A stretch of DNA of 64,000 nucleotides. It comes from Dasypus novemcinctus (taxonomy: Eukaryota > Chordata > Mammalia > Cingulata > Dasypodidae). The position numbers and the translations under genes were made by a program. Each line of letters starts with the position of its first letter. The first letter of the stretch is position 1. Below the pieces are notes generated by a model, which was not told the DNA's origin, did no database searches, and saw nothing but the letters and a program-made list of their open reading frames with translations. Positions 36,127-47,260 of this stretch are shown piece by piece. The stretch spans positions 122,435,225 to 122,499,224 of the forward strand of contig NC_080683.1 of assembly GCF_030445035.2 (NCBI RefSeq). The letters run 5' to 3'.

Positions 36127-36530
36127 TGTAGGGCAGTTTGAGATTATTTATGAATTCCAAAAAAAGAAATTATTTTGTAAACTGTTCTGTTTCTCTTGGC
36201 ATGATCCCCTTTGAGTTTATTAAACTCAGCGGAGATGTCTTTGATTAAATTATGTTAAGATTAGGGCTTTGATTCTACCCCATCAGTAGGATGTAACTCA
36301 TGGTTGAGTCCCCATACCCCTTGGTGGGCTGTGTAAATGGACACTTATACAGAAACACACAGAAGACACAGAAGAAGATATGGAAGAAAAGGGAACTTGG
36401 TCATTTCGGTCCTGCCATGTGATAGAAAGGAGAAGGCTCAAACAGCTAAAGCCCTGGGAAGAGAGACGAACCCTATGCCAGCCTACAGCTGAGATCAGAA
36501 GAAGCCTTGAGAAGAAGAAGGTTACTTCTT
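36127..36530 (+). mobile_element. 5' part of MaLR/ERVL-type LTR, sense
   Basis: Begins TGTAGGGCAGTTTGAGATTA and follows the family represented reversed at 44376-44985 ('ggcatgatcccctttgagt', 'gattagggctttgattctac', 'gccagcctacagctgagatc'). The 3' part is not recognisable. Confidence 0.6.
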
Positions 36531-36724
36531 CTGTTATTTTTTTTTTTGCCCCAGGTGGCAGCAGGTTGTTCATTTGTCTTTCACTGCTTTTAGGGAATGT
36601 CTTCCACATAACTGCTCTGCCCTGATAAGAGTTCCAAACTAGGAAAAACAAATGGAAGTCCCTCGCACAAGTCCTCCTGGGAAACCAAGAGACAAATTTG
36701 TATCTTTGGAAACATGTCCACTCT

Positions 36725-37545
36725 GCTTCCCTTCTTTTTTTTTTTTTAATTTCTTTGTCTTTTTTTTTTTTAATGTTACATTCAAAAAATATGAGGTCCC
36801 CATGTACCTTCCCACCCCCCTCACCCCACTCTTCCCATAAAAACAACCTCCTCCATCATCATGGGACATTCATTGCACTTGGTGAATACATCTCTGAGCA
36901 CTGCTGCACCACATGGTCAAATGGTCCACATTATAGTTTACACTCTCCCCCAGTCTACCCAGTGGGCCATAGAAGGACATACAATGTACAGTAACTGTCC
37001 CTACAGTACCACTCAGGACATCTCCAAGTCCTGAAAATGCCCCCACATGCATCTCTTCTTCCCACTCCCCACCCTCAGCAGCTACCATAGCCACTTTCTC
37101 CATCTCAATGCTATATTTACTTCCATTAGTAATCACAATAGTTCCAGAATAGAATATCAGTAAGTCCACTCTAATCCATACTCTAATCCTCCACCCTGTG
37201 GACCCTGGGATGGCTATGTCCACTCCACCTCTGTATCATGAGGGTGCTTAGATTCCACTTGGATGATGGATACAATTCTCCTGCTTTCAGTTGTAGGCAC
37301 TCTTGGCTCCCTGGTGTGGTGGTTGACCTTCTTCACCTCCTGTTAGCTGGCCAGGGTAAGTCCAATAAACCAGACGGTTAGGAGTTGCAAGTCTGTTGAG
37401 GCCCAGGGCCTGGCTATCATGTGGACAGTCCAAAGATTCAGGTCCCCTGAGTATACACTAAACCCCAGTGCCAACCACAGGTCCCGTACTCTGCTTCCTT
37501 TTGAACCAGGTAGCCACACCAGGAACATGGGCTGCTGCCTTTTAG
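36725..37545 (-). mobile_element. Lineage-specific poly(A) retroelement, copy 4 (antisense)
   Basis: Reversed A-tail (two T runs at 36728-36770), then 'aatgttacattcaaaaaata', reversed G-rich tract near 36808-36830, then text shared with copy 3 and (reversed) copy 1: 'gcagctaccatagccacttt', 'ggcactcttggctccctggt', 'ggtaagtccaataaacc' against copy 1's 'ggtttattggact'-type block near 11310. Confidence 0.7.
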
Positions 37546-38331
37546 ATCACTGATATGCAGGGAGGTGAGTGGGCATGGCTAAGTTTAAATGCCCCAAAAC
37601 TGTTCTACCCAATTGAGGTCACCTTTCTCTTGGTTAAGCATCCTCTTGGTTTTTATAAACCTTTGACTATCTTTAAAGGTTCTGATAAGGTTGATTCTGA
37701 CTTTTTTTTTCCCATTTTCTGTATTTCTAGAGAGGATCAGCCTCTGAAGACCTTTTGTCCTCTAATCCATTGAAATTATCTTGCATGGTTTTAAATATTG
37801 GGAATTGGTTTTCTTACGGTTAAGCTTTGAGAATTTTTGATGCTGAATAAAATTCCTTTGTGTACCTTTTATTTCTTTTTCTTGCCTCATCACAATGACT
37901 TTAGTTTATATTGCATAGAAGTGAGGAGAGTGGATATCCTTGCCTTGTTCCTACCTTATGGAGAAAACAGTCCATCTTTTGCAGTTAAGGCTGTTAGTTT
38001 CTTTTTCTTCTTTGAGATGCCCTTAAGCAGTTTGAGCAAGTTTCCATTTATTCCTAGTTTGCTGAGAGAATTTTATTTTTAATATTATGAAGAGATATTG
38101 AATTTTGTTAGATGCATTTTCTACATTTATTAATATGCTTATATTTTTTTCTTAATATTTTTCTGTTAATATGATGAATCACATTGATTAATATTTGAAT
38201 GTTGAACCATTCTTGCATTCCTGGGGTAGACTTCACTTTTATGTGATTATCTTATCCTTTTTATATATCTCTGAATTTGATTTGTTAATAGTTTGCTGAG
38301 ATTTTTGCCTCTGTTCACGAGCGATATTGGA

Positions 38332-38652
38332 CTATAGTATTTTTTTTTCTTTCCTGTCTTTCTCTGACATTGCTGTCAGTATACTGCTGGCTGCATAAAA
38401 TGAACTAAGTATTTTTCCCTCTTCAGTTTTCTGAAAGAGATTGTGTAGAATTGGTAGTATATATCTTTGCTTGGTTGAATTTACCAACAAAATTATCTGA
38501 CTTAAAAGCTTCTTTTTTGGGAATTTTTCAATCACATATTCAATGTAATTGAATTCAAGATCTAGGACTGTTCTGAAGTCTACTTTTCCTGGTATTAATA
38601 TAACCCCTACAGCATTCTTATGATTAGTGTTTGCCTGGTATAGCTTCTCCAT
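38332..38652 (-). pseudogene. Chimeric L1 ORF2 frame: endonuclease piece joined to RT piece
   Basis: A 106-codon minus-strand frame begins with endonuclease-domain text (LYQANTNHKN..GVILIPGKVDFRT) and then passes to text from just upstream of and within the RT domain (EYVIEKFPKK, later PILHNLFQKTEEGKI and SSFYAASS). In complete L1 ORF2 proteins these regions lie some 300 residues apart, so the element has lost most of the stretch between them yet remains open across the join. Retroelement debris. Confidence 0.65.
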
Positions 38653-38756
38653 CCTTTTAACTTATTTAGTTCCATATATTCAAGGTAAGTATCGTGTGGG
38701 CAACATATAGATGAATAATAATTTTTTAAAAATGTAATCTAATAGAACTATCTCTT

Positions 38757-39127
38757 CTTTTTTTTTTAAGATTTATTTTTTTATTTAATTCCCCCCCCCC
38801 CCCCCCCCGGTTGTCTGTTCTCTGTGTTTATTTGCTGCGTCTTGTTTCTTTGTCTGCTTCTGTTGTCAGCGGCACGGGAAGTGTGTGCGGCGCCATTCCT
38901 GGGCAGGCTGCACTTTCTTTCGCACTGGGCGGCTCTCCTTACGGGCGAACTCCTTGCGCGTGGGGCTCCCCTACATGGGGGACACCCCTGCATGGCAGGG
39001 CACTCCTTGCGCGCATCAGCCCTGCACATGGGCCAGCTCCACACGGGTGAAGGAGGCCCGGGGTTTGAACCGCGGACCTCCCATGTGGTAGACGGACACC
39101 CTAACCACTGGGCCAAGTCCGTTTCCC
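38757..39127 (-). mobile_element. DAS-type SINE, antisense, with 14-bp target duplication
   Basis: Reversed A-tail at 38757-38770, an 18-C run at about 38791-38808, the standard body, and a tRNA-like head at 39060-39127 (minus-strand GGACTTGGCCCAGTGGTTAG..GGTTCAAACC). TAGAACTATCTCTT occurs on both sides (38743-38756 and 39128-39141), an exact 14-bp duplication, so the copy is intact and comparatively young. Confidence 0.93.
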
Positions 39128-41439
39128 TAGAACTATCTCTTAAATAATTATTTAATATAATTATTTATATGGTTGGATTCAGGTCTACCATTTTATTGTT
39201 TTCTTTTGTCCCACTTTTCTTGCTACTCTCTTCCCCATTTCCTAATTTCTTTTGAATTATTTGTAAATGTTTAGTATTTTATTTTGATTTATCTCTTGGC
39301 TCTTTGCCTATATCATTCTGTATGACTATTTTAGTTCTAGGGATTAGCACATATACAAATAACTGCACAGTCTACTTAGAGTTAACTTTTTACCACTTCA
39401 ATTAAAACATGCAAGCCTTGTAATTTTACCTTCCCACTTAATCTGATAACTGTCCTATTTATTTCATTTACATAACTCGAAAACCCCATGACAATGTTAT
39501 AATTTTTGCTTTCAATGGTCAAATATATTTTAGAGAACTTACTGGAATAAAGTAGTTTATTATACTTACCCAGATTGTCTCATTTCTGTTGTTCTTCATT
39601 GACTCCTTCCATCCATGTTTACCTCTGGAATTAATTTCCTTTGACATGTGGAACTTACTTTATCATTTCTTTTAGATCAGGCCTCCCGAAAGCAAGTTCT
39701 CTTAGGTTGTTTCTGTTTTGTTTTGTTTTGTTTTTTTCATCCTGAAGGATATTTTTGTTGAATATAAAATTCTGGCTAATGGTTCTTTTTTTTCGTCACT
39801 TTAAAGATGTTGTGCTACTGTCTTTTGGCCTCCATGATTTCTGATAAGAAATCTGCACTCTTTCAAGCCCTTGGACCCTTGAATCCGATGTGCTGCTTTG
39901 CTGTGGCTGCCATTAAGATTTTTTCTTTATCTGGGTTTCAGCAATCAAATTATGATATGCTTCGTCATAGATGTTCTAAGTGTGTCTTGATAGCGTTTGC
40001 CGATCTTCGGTCTTATGTCTTTCACTCAGTTTGAGACATTTTCCAGCTTTAGTTCTTCAAATATTCTTTCTGCACACATTTCTTTTTTCTCTTCTTGGTC
40101 TTAATTGATCTGGATGTCAGGGCATTGAATTATTGTTCTACCGGTTGCTGAGGACTTGTTACCTTTTTTTTAGTTTTTTGTCTTTTTTCTCCTTCTTTGT
40201 TCCTCAGATGGCATGATTTCTATTCCTCTCTTTTCAAATTTACCAATTCTTTCCTTTGTCATCTGCATTTTGCTGTTGAGTGCATCCAGTGAAATTTTTA
40301 AGTTCAGACATTGTATGTTTGAATTCTCAGATTTCTAAATGGAACCTTTTTATAATTTATATTTTTCTGATGAAAATTCTGTCTCATTACTTACAGCAGT
40401 TTTCACCTTTACCTTATGGAGCATGTTTGTAGCAGCTGCTCTAAAATCTCTCTGATAATTCCAACATCTGGGCCATCCTGGAATTAGCATCTGTTGATTG
40501 TTTCTTTCCTTGACTATTAGTCATATTTTCCTGGATCTTTGTATAGCATGTGATTTTGGATTTTACCCAGAATATTTCGACTCTTTTGTTGTGAGATTCT
40601 GGCTGCTGTTAAGTCCTTGGAAGAACGTTGATGTTCATATTTGTTTGTTTTAGCCAGCGGTCAGCCTGGTGGAGTCAAACTTCATGTTTTATCTCGCAGT
40701 GCTTCTGATGCCCGTTGAAATTTCCAAGGTTTGGCTGTGCACTTTGGGTCGACTGGAACTTCAGCACCCAGCATCTGGTCTGGCACTGAGCGCGGGTTTG
40801 GAGGGTGTTCGGGGCTTGGAGACCCCACTGTGCTTCTCTGGGTCCGCTGTGTGCGGGCCAGGGCCTGCGTTGGTTCATGCACAGGAGGGGCTCCCTCTCC
40901 TAGCTCTCTTCTCACCGTGATTTCTCCCACTTGCTCCACTCAGATGCCTCCTTTCTTGTTTCTCCCAGCCAGAATGACGGCCTTCTCTCTGAATAGTGGC
41001 CTCCCAGCTTGTCAGGGACTTGCCCACAGCTGGAGTCTTCTTCCCAGCAAGGCAGCAAAAGAAAAGAGGGAAAAAACCGCATTTCCCCTACTCACCACCG
41101 AACAGGCTCCTTTTTTCTGAGTTCTCTGGCTAGAGAGGTGGGCTTTTCTTGGGGTTTTTGAATCCTGTGCTGCCATTAGTGCAGCTCAATAGCTGCGCTA
41201 GGATTGGAGGAAGGAAAAAGAGAAAGGGAAAGAAATGGATCCCCTCCCAATCTCCAGTACCCGGCGCCCCTTTTTCCAGTGCTCTGGCTGGAAAGGGCAG
41301 TTTCTCCTGGAGTTTTTGCCGTTTGTGCCTGGTGCACAGTTCCAGCGTCCAGCCTGCCCGCAGGTCAACTCTGGGAATAAAGGGGACTCATAAGCCGTGT
41401 CCTGGGGAAAGCTCATCACGGTGTTTGTAACTAGCAGAG

Positions 41440-41851
41440 CTTTTATATGGGTATGACAGTGGTAGAACAGGAAAACCCAGGGTTGTGTATATTTCTAGAG
41501 GAAAAGCTAAAAACTGTCACATGGGACTGTATAAGGTAGTAAAACCTCATACAAAACACGAATATGGATGATATTGCATATCGAAGATAGTTTTTACAAA
41601 ATATAGATGCAAATATAGTAGAGGGAAGGAAAATGAATAGCAGCTATGCAAGCAGGGAAAGCAGAGATTGAGAGGTGATGGGCTTTGTTTGTTTTCTGTT
41701 TATTATTATTAATATTGTAGTAATGGAAGTGCTTGAAGGGGGATTGAAGTGATGAATGCACAACTGTGTGATTACAATGTATACCATTGATTGAACGCTT
41801 TGGATGGATTTATGCTTTATTAATATGTATCAATTAAATTGGTGTGCTAAA
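41440..41851 (+). mobile_element. L1 3' UTR tail, sense, nested in antisense L1
   Basis: 'gaagtgatgaatgcacaact' then 'attgattgaacgctttggat' and 'tatgtatcaattaaattgg' is the order of an L1 3' end. It splits the antisense L1, whose 5' UTR resumes at about 41852. Confidence 0.5.
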
Positions 41852-42061
41852 AAAGCCATGTTCTTCACCCCATTATCGTCCTTATTCCAATTTCCCTTCT
41901 CATTTCCAATCCACCCTCCACTGTTTACTTCTTAAAGTCCTCAGGTAGTTGCTTTTTACATTCTGCTCAGTGTTTTAATTTGGATTCAGTTGGAATGATA
42001 GCCTGTGGTCACCTCACTCCATCTTGGCTGGAACTGGAAGTCACCACATATGGTTGTTTCT

Positions 42062-42150
42062 TTGTTTGTTTTAAGGTGGTACCAGTAATTAAACCTTGGA
42101 CCTTGTACATGGGAAACACATGCTCAACCGCTTGAACTCTTTCTATTCTC
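42062..42150 (-). mobile_element. Degraded DAS-I-like SINE head, antisense
   Basis: The minus strand reads AGCGGTTGAGCATGTGTTTC..AAGGTTTAATTACTGG, matching the A- and B-box regions of the SINE at 29503-29577, with losses in the B box. Confidence 0.5.
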
Positions 42151-42277
42151 CCACGTGTGGTCTTAATACCTGTTTTCCTCCCGCTTAAAATATTTTATAA
42201 ACTTTTCCCCATGCCTTTATGGATTCACCCATAATTTTTGATGACTGCCTATTTCTTCATATGGGTGTTTATTTTTT

Positions 42278-42573
42278 ATTTTTTTAAAGATTTATTTTTT
42301 TTAATTTTTTGTTGTTTTTTAAAATTTATCTCCCCTCTCCCCCCCCCCCCCCCCCCCCCGCCCTTCCAGCTTGCTTGCTGTCTGCTCTCCCTGTCCATTC
42401 GCTGCACATTCTTCTGGTCTGCTTGCCTCCCTTTGTTGCATCGTTTTGCTTCGCCAGCTCTCCACGGCGTGTGGGCAAGCCTGCCTGCACAAGGAGGCCC
42501 CGGGATACAAACCCAGGGCCTCCCATATGGTAGGCAGGAGCCCAATCAGTTGAGCCACAGCCGCTTCCCTGTT
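42278..42573 (-). mobile_element. DAS-type SINE, antisense, with 12-bp target duplication
   Basis: Reversed A-tail, a 21-C run at 42338-42359, SINE body and tRNA-like head (minus-strand GGGAAGCGGCTGTGGCTCAA..TGGGTTTGTATCCC). TGTTTATTTTTT flanks it at 42266-42277 and 42574-42585. Same subtype as 35668-36068 and 45221-45650. Confidence 0.88.
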
Positions 42574-42585
42574 TGTTTATTTTTT

Positions 42586-44079
42586 GAATGAAAGATTTAT
42601 TCTTCTCTTGGGAAAAACAGGAGGTTAGGGAAACACACTACACTTTGCAGCCCGCCTTGATTGGTAGTTGGTCCTCGCCTTCCTGGCACAGCTCTGGTAG
42701 AAGCACTGACTGCTTTCCCAGGTCGAGGTGTTCAGTGCCCACAGGATGCCCACAGCAGCTCTAGAGAAGGACGACACTTTTCCCCTGAGAGAAGCCGCCA
42801 GCAGCGCCATCCGTCCAAGTGGCCCCCCTTATGAACCAGCCCCCCTTTCCCAAAGCCCTTGGGCCCCCTAAACTCTCATTGCCCATTCGGATGCTATCTT
42901 GATTGTGTCAGTGAATACATGACTAAGTCTTTACACATGTTATTCCTAGGATAAATGCTTAGAGGTAGACTTTAAAGTCTAAAAGAGGTACTCTTTAAGA
43001 GAGTGTTTTAATTTTAAATCCATTTACCCTCCCTCCAGTGTTTAGAGTACTGGTTTTCTATCCTCCTAATACTATGAATAGCAAATAATGCCAACGATCA
43101 CTCAAGCTGCTTAAACTTCACCATTTCCTGTCTAGTAAATTAATAGCAAATATTTCATCACATATCTGACAAATGGAAGTGCCTAGCTGGTTTGATACTA
43201 TGCACATTTGGTTTGGGCTCATAGCTACTTGAGTCAACCAGTGCTCAGTGCATCCTAAGCAAGATGCAACTGACATGACTTTCTCAGTGTAGTAGACATG
43301 AGTCTGATTGTGCATTCCATTCAACTTGCATTAAAATTGTGCTTAATCATGAGTGATTTATTAGATCCAATTTGAAAAGTCACCATCAGCAGTCTGGGGA
43401 AAGCGATTTGCTATGCTTCATGTCCTTGTCTTTGTAATTCCACGTGCACGTCCTTACCACTGTGCCCTAAGAGTGCAAATAGAATGGGGGTGTTTCCTCT
43501 TGTGACATACTAAGGTGACTTCAGCTCAGGTCCTGCCTGGGAAAAGAGATGGTACACTCAGATTGAGTCATACGAGCAAGGTTAGGAATGGAGGGGTTTA
43601 CACGTGAGGGAGCAGTGTGTGGACAAACAAGGAGCGCTGGCACCCATCTCGTGGCTGGCAGCAAGGGGCAGAGACCCCTAAGGAGAAGCAGTGCCCCCAC
43701 CCCCATGAACCAAGTGAACCAAGCAAACACCCAACTCTCCTCTCCTCCCTCAGGCCAGTCTCCCCCTTTCTGCTTGTTGGTAAAACCCTGCCAGAAGTCA
43801 GAGTGAGAAAGCCTCTCCAGGAGTCCCTAAGATCTAACATGGGGAATCCAGGAAATGTTCTTGAGTTAAAATCACCTAGCACATGTGCATTCAGAAGTCG
43901 CTGGGTATCTTGCAACCAACTGTATTTGATGAAGGAGTATTTCTGTTCCCAAGATATTTATTTAGAGTTGGAATATGCAAAGTGATAATTCTTAATAAAA
44001 TTAGATTTTTTAGCAAGATATATAGTTGAATCCCTGGAGGTATGAGTCACATATTACGTGCCTGTTGAAGAAGCTGTTG
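42586..44079. other. No recognised gene; possible old L1 at about 42895-43090
   Basis: A 61-codon minus-strand frame at 42625-42810 starts ATGGCGCTGCTGGCGG and is followed by AATAAA 24 bp beyond its stop, superficially like a retrocopied small nuclear-encoded mitochondrial gene, but I recognise no parent. 43500-43900 has chance open frames on both strands. Confidence 0.4.
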
Positions 44080-44330
44080 AGTGTGAGGTGTGAGTGCTTG
44101 GGCTCAGGAGTCCGACTGGATTTGAAGCTCAGCTCTTCCATGGCTGCTGCGTGGCTCTGGGCAATCTTGTTACCTTCCCTAACATTTAATTTTTTTTCAT
44201 TTGTTAAATGGGAATAATAGTGCCTATCACACAGGGTTGTTGTGAGGCTTGTGTGAGATATGTGTATTATTTGCATAACCCAATGCCTGGCACATATTAA
44301 GTGCTTGATAAATGTTAGTGCTTATTGTTT
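44080..44330 (+). mobile_element. MIR SINE, sense, nearly full length
   Basis: Classic MIR order: 'cttgggctcaggagtccgac', 'tctgggcaatcttgttacct', the core 'atttgttaaatgggaataat', then 'acagggttgttgtgaggctt' and 'aatgcctggcacatattaag'. Mammal-wide and old. Confidence 0.88.
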
Positions 44331-44375
44331 TAGTTACAAACAGACGGGTGACTAGGGTGAGGACCATGTGGGGTA

Positions 44376-44985
44376 TGAATCAGCCAAGGGGGTGCTGACG
44401 CAAAGTACCGGAACTCTGTTGGCATTTATAAAGGACATTTATTTGGGTAGATGCTTACAGTTACAAGGCCCTAAAGAGACCAACTCACGGTTGCTTTCTC
44501 TCTAACTTCAGCTGCCTCATGTTGAAGCAAGATGGCGGGCAACATCTGTGAGGGCTCAGCCTTCCTCTTTCCTCTTCAGGCTCTCTGGGCCCAGCTTCTT
44601 CCATCTCAGCTGTAGGCTGGCCTAGGGCTCAGCTGCTCTGCTCTCTTCAGCTGTGAACTATCAGGCGAATGGCTCTGCTCTCTCCAGGGCCCCAGCATCA
44701 AGTTCTCTCTTCTTCCATGTCTGTGGAGCTCTCTCTGTTCCTCTGCGTCTTCTCCTGGGTTCTCCCTGAGTGAGCGTCTGTTTATGTAGCCCTTCAAGGG
44801 GCAGGGGACTCAACACTGAGTCACGACCTGCTGATGTGGTTGAATCAAAGCCCTAATCTTGATTTAATCCAATAAATGTAAACCCTTGAACATAAATCAG
44901 TCAAAGGGTATCATGCCCAGAGGAACAGACCAGTTTATAAATATCATCTCTCTTTGGAATCCATAAATAGTCTCAAACTGCCACA
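44376..44985 (-). mobile_element. Solo MaLR/ERVL-type LTR, antisense, about 610 bp
   Basis: On the minus strand it runs from TGTGGCAGTTTGAGACTATT to ..GCTGATTCA with a polyadenylation-signal region (minus-strand CCAAATAAATGTCCTTTATA) about 60-70 bp before its end. GGGTA stands directly left (44371-44375) and, one base removed, right (44987-44991), a probable 5-bp target duplication typical of ERV-L/MaLR. This is the most complete copy of the family also seen at 1-1010 and 36127-36530. Confidence 0.75.
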
Positions 44986-45042
44986 TGGGTAGTCTGCCAA
45001 ATGGATATAATAAGCTTAGCTTATTCTAGGTTCACAAAGGAG

Positions 45043-45190
45043 AGAGAGTTCAGTGATTAAGCACACAGGCTCTGGAGTGGGACTTCGCGGGTTCAAAGCC
45101 TCTGCCTGTACTTCATTGGACAAGCCATGTAGCTGCTCTGTGCCTTATTTTCTTCATTTTGAAACTGGGGAGAATTGAAAGAGCTACATA
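45043..45190 (+). mobile_element. MIR SINE fragment, sense
   Basis: 'acaggctctggagtgggact' with 'cgggttcaaagcctctgcct' (tRNA-like B-box region), then 'tgtgccttattttcttcatt' of the MIR core. Confidence 0.75.
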
Positions 45191-45220
45191 TCCTAAAAAG
45201 AGGATAAAAGTTCACAATAA

Positions 45221-45650
45221 TGGGAAGCAGATGTGGCTCAAATGATTGGGCTCCCACCCCCACCTACCATATAGGAGGTCCCGAGTGTGGTACCTGGGGC
45301 CCCCTGGTGAATGCAAGCTGGCCCAAGCAGAATGCTGCCCCAGGCAGGAGTCCTGGCCCAGGCAGGAGTGCTGGCCCAGGCAGGAGTGCTGGCCCGTGCA
45401 GAGAGTTAGACAGCAAGATGATACAACAAAAAGAGGCACAGAGGAGAGATAGTAAGAGACACAGCAGACCAGGGAACTGAGGTGGTGCAAGAGAATGAGT
45501 GCCTCTGTCCCTCTCTGGAAGGTCCTACAGTCAGTTCCCAGAGCCGCCTAATGAGAATACAAGCAGACCCAGAAGAACACACAGTGAATGGACACAGAGA
45601 GCAGACAATGGGGGGCAGGGAGGCAGATAAATAAAATAAATCTTAAAAAA
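45221..45650 (+). mobile_element. DAS-type SINE, sense, with 15-bp target duplication
   Basis: Starts GGGAAGCAGATGTGGCTCAA (A box), has the tRNA-like B-box region near 45281-45295 ('gaggtcccgagtgtggtacc', degraded), a body with GAACACACAGTGAATGGACA and an A-tail ending at 45650. AAAAGTTCACAATAA is present on both sides (45206-45220 and 45651-45665). Intact insertion. It contains an 18-bp tandem array (separate entry). Confidence 0.93.
45322..45393 (+). repeat. 18-bp tandem array inside the SINE
   Basis: CCAGGCAGGAGTGCTGGC repeats from 45340: unit 1 differs by one base (TCC for TGC), units 2 and 3 are identical, and a degraded unit precedes (45322-45339). Such expansions are absent from the other DAS copies here. 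Confidence 0.85.
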
Positions 45651-45665
45651 AAAAGTTCACAATAA

Positions 45666-46555
45666 GGTTAAAAATTTACAACTTTCGCCAGCCCGTTTCC
45701 AGGATCTGAGAAGCAGTCCCTTGAAAGCCAGAATCAGTGCAATTGACTCAAATATGTTGTTCATGTCCCTCCACACCACCCCCAATATCTGCTGGTCATA
45801 AGTGCGATCCGGGGCGTAAAGTCCTTTTCTTATTTCTATTTCAGAGATAACATGTCTGGAAAGATTACTTTTTAGTCAGGGGGGGCGGATCTGGGAGGCA
45901 GAGTGTTGTGCAATTGGAAACTATAAAACCCAGAAAACACCAGGGCAGGAAGGAAGTAGAAAGGGGACTAACAAGGGCCTTACATACTGGGAGATGTGAC
46001 ATACACGAGTAACAGGCTGTATGGCACTTGCAAAGCAGGAAGAGACCTATCGGCAGCAGTGTATTCTGGGATTTGTAGTTTCTTTTTTACGAACTGTTCT
46101 CAGGCTTCGGGGTGGCAAGAGCCAGCAATGAGCACAGGAAGGTGCCTCCTCAGCAGAGCAGAGGTTCATTACATGCACGCCTACTGAGTGCTACTGTATT
46201 AAGCTAGAACTGTACGTTTAAACATACTAACCAGCCATAGATCTGGGACTAGAATATTGCCCCAATAAAAGAGTGTCCCCCCTTTCAAGGTATATATTCT
46301 AGCTGTTGAAAATACTGGTATTAGACAAGACTCTCCTTGTTCCAGGATGAATAAATTAAAAAAAAAATCCCCAATAGCAACTGCATGCAAACTTTGAAAA
46401 TTTTTGTGAAACAATGGAAATGGGATATCATCCTGAAACTCAGAGGAGTATACTGATGAAAAGTATTTATAGTCTGAGACCAAAACTTTGAGAAAACTCT
46501 TCAGAATCCTCAATAGGATTGAAAAGGACATTGTCTCTAAGAAAGAAAACATAAT
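45666..46555. other. No recognised feature
   Basis: A 117-codon minus-strand frame at 46199-46552 is hydrophobic and has no known match. It adjoins the old L1 on its right and may be part of it. Confidence 0.4.
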
Positions 46556-47260
46556 GTCATAAGTCGAGAGTAGAGAAATTAAAGCCCACAGGATGAGATG
46601 GAAAGAGAAGTGGGTGATATAAGGTTAATTGCAAGACTTTAAAATTGCAATAGCAAAATTGAAATCTGCAATGGGGGTGGTAAAACATAGAATTGATATA
46701 TTGGAAAAACAAATTGGTGTGGTGGAGGACAAGCTAAGAAATTCTCCCAGAAGTCAGAAGGAAAGGAAAAAGAAATAGAAGTAAGAAAGGAGAAACTGTG
46801 AGATTCATATAATAGAAATTCAATAACAATTAATTGAAAAATAAATCACCATAATTAGACAAGAATAATAATGAAAGAATTGAAGAAATTTCCCAGTGAT
46901 GAAGGAAAAAAAGACCCAATTATGTGAGCTGAAACAAGTTAAATATATCTAGACACATCCTTGAAAAGTTTGTGATTTAAAGTAGCAATTATTAAATGTC
47001 ATATAAGTATCCATACATGAAAAATAAGACATTAAGAGTGCTCCAGCAAGTTACCTTCTAAAGAACAAAAATTACAATATTCTGAGTCATCTAAATTTAG
47101 TTTCTATTATGTAGAGTGAAACAAAGAAAGCAACAATGCAGCACCCACAGAATTTTTACAAGAAAATGATGTGATCTGAACATTTTATACCCAACCAAGT
47201 TATCTTTTTTGAGTAAAGGTAATTGAAATACATTATTAATTATGCAAGGTTGCAGAAAAC
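46556..47260 (+). mobile_element. Ancient L1/HAL1-like fragment, sense
   Basis: A-rich sense text with 'ctccagcaagttaccttcta', 'aagaacaaaaattacaatat' and 'cattttatacccaaccaagt' in the order of the ORF1-to-inter-ORF region of ancient L1/HAL1. Stops in all frames. Confidence 0.5.

Larger units (their letters stand above)
37546..42045 (-). mobile_element. Second long antisense L1 with 5' UTR, internally rearranged
   Basis: Minus-strand L1 text from about 37800 to 42045, where the reversed L1 start 'catcttggctggaactggaa' stands (sense CTTCCAGTTCCAGCCAAGAT-like). 40650-41430 is GC-richer, as expected for an L1 5' UTR. A SINE (38757-39127) and a sense L1 tail (about 41440-41851) are inserted. ORF2 is internally deleted (see 38332-38652). 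Not functional. Confidence 0.65.

Noticed and set aside
38791..38808. Poly-C tract as an independent feature
   Set aside because: The C runs here and at 42338-42359, and the G run at 62300, all sit at the same place in DAS-type SINEs and are part of those elements.
42625..42810. Possible processed pseudogene on the minus strand (ATGGCGCTGCTGGCGG start, AATAAA beyond the stop)
   Set aside because: I recognise no parent protein, and once the adjacent SINE is removed no poly(A) tail or target duplication is visible. Left as unannotated; a protein search would settle it.
45340..45393. CRISPR-like array
   Set aside because: Direct 18-bp units without spacers, within a mammalian SINE.
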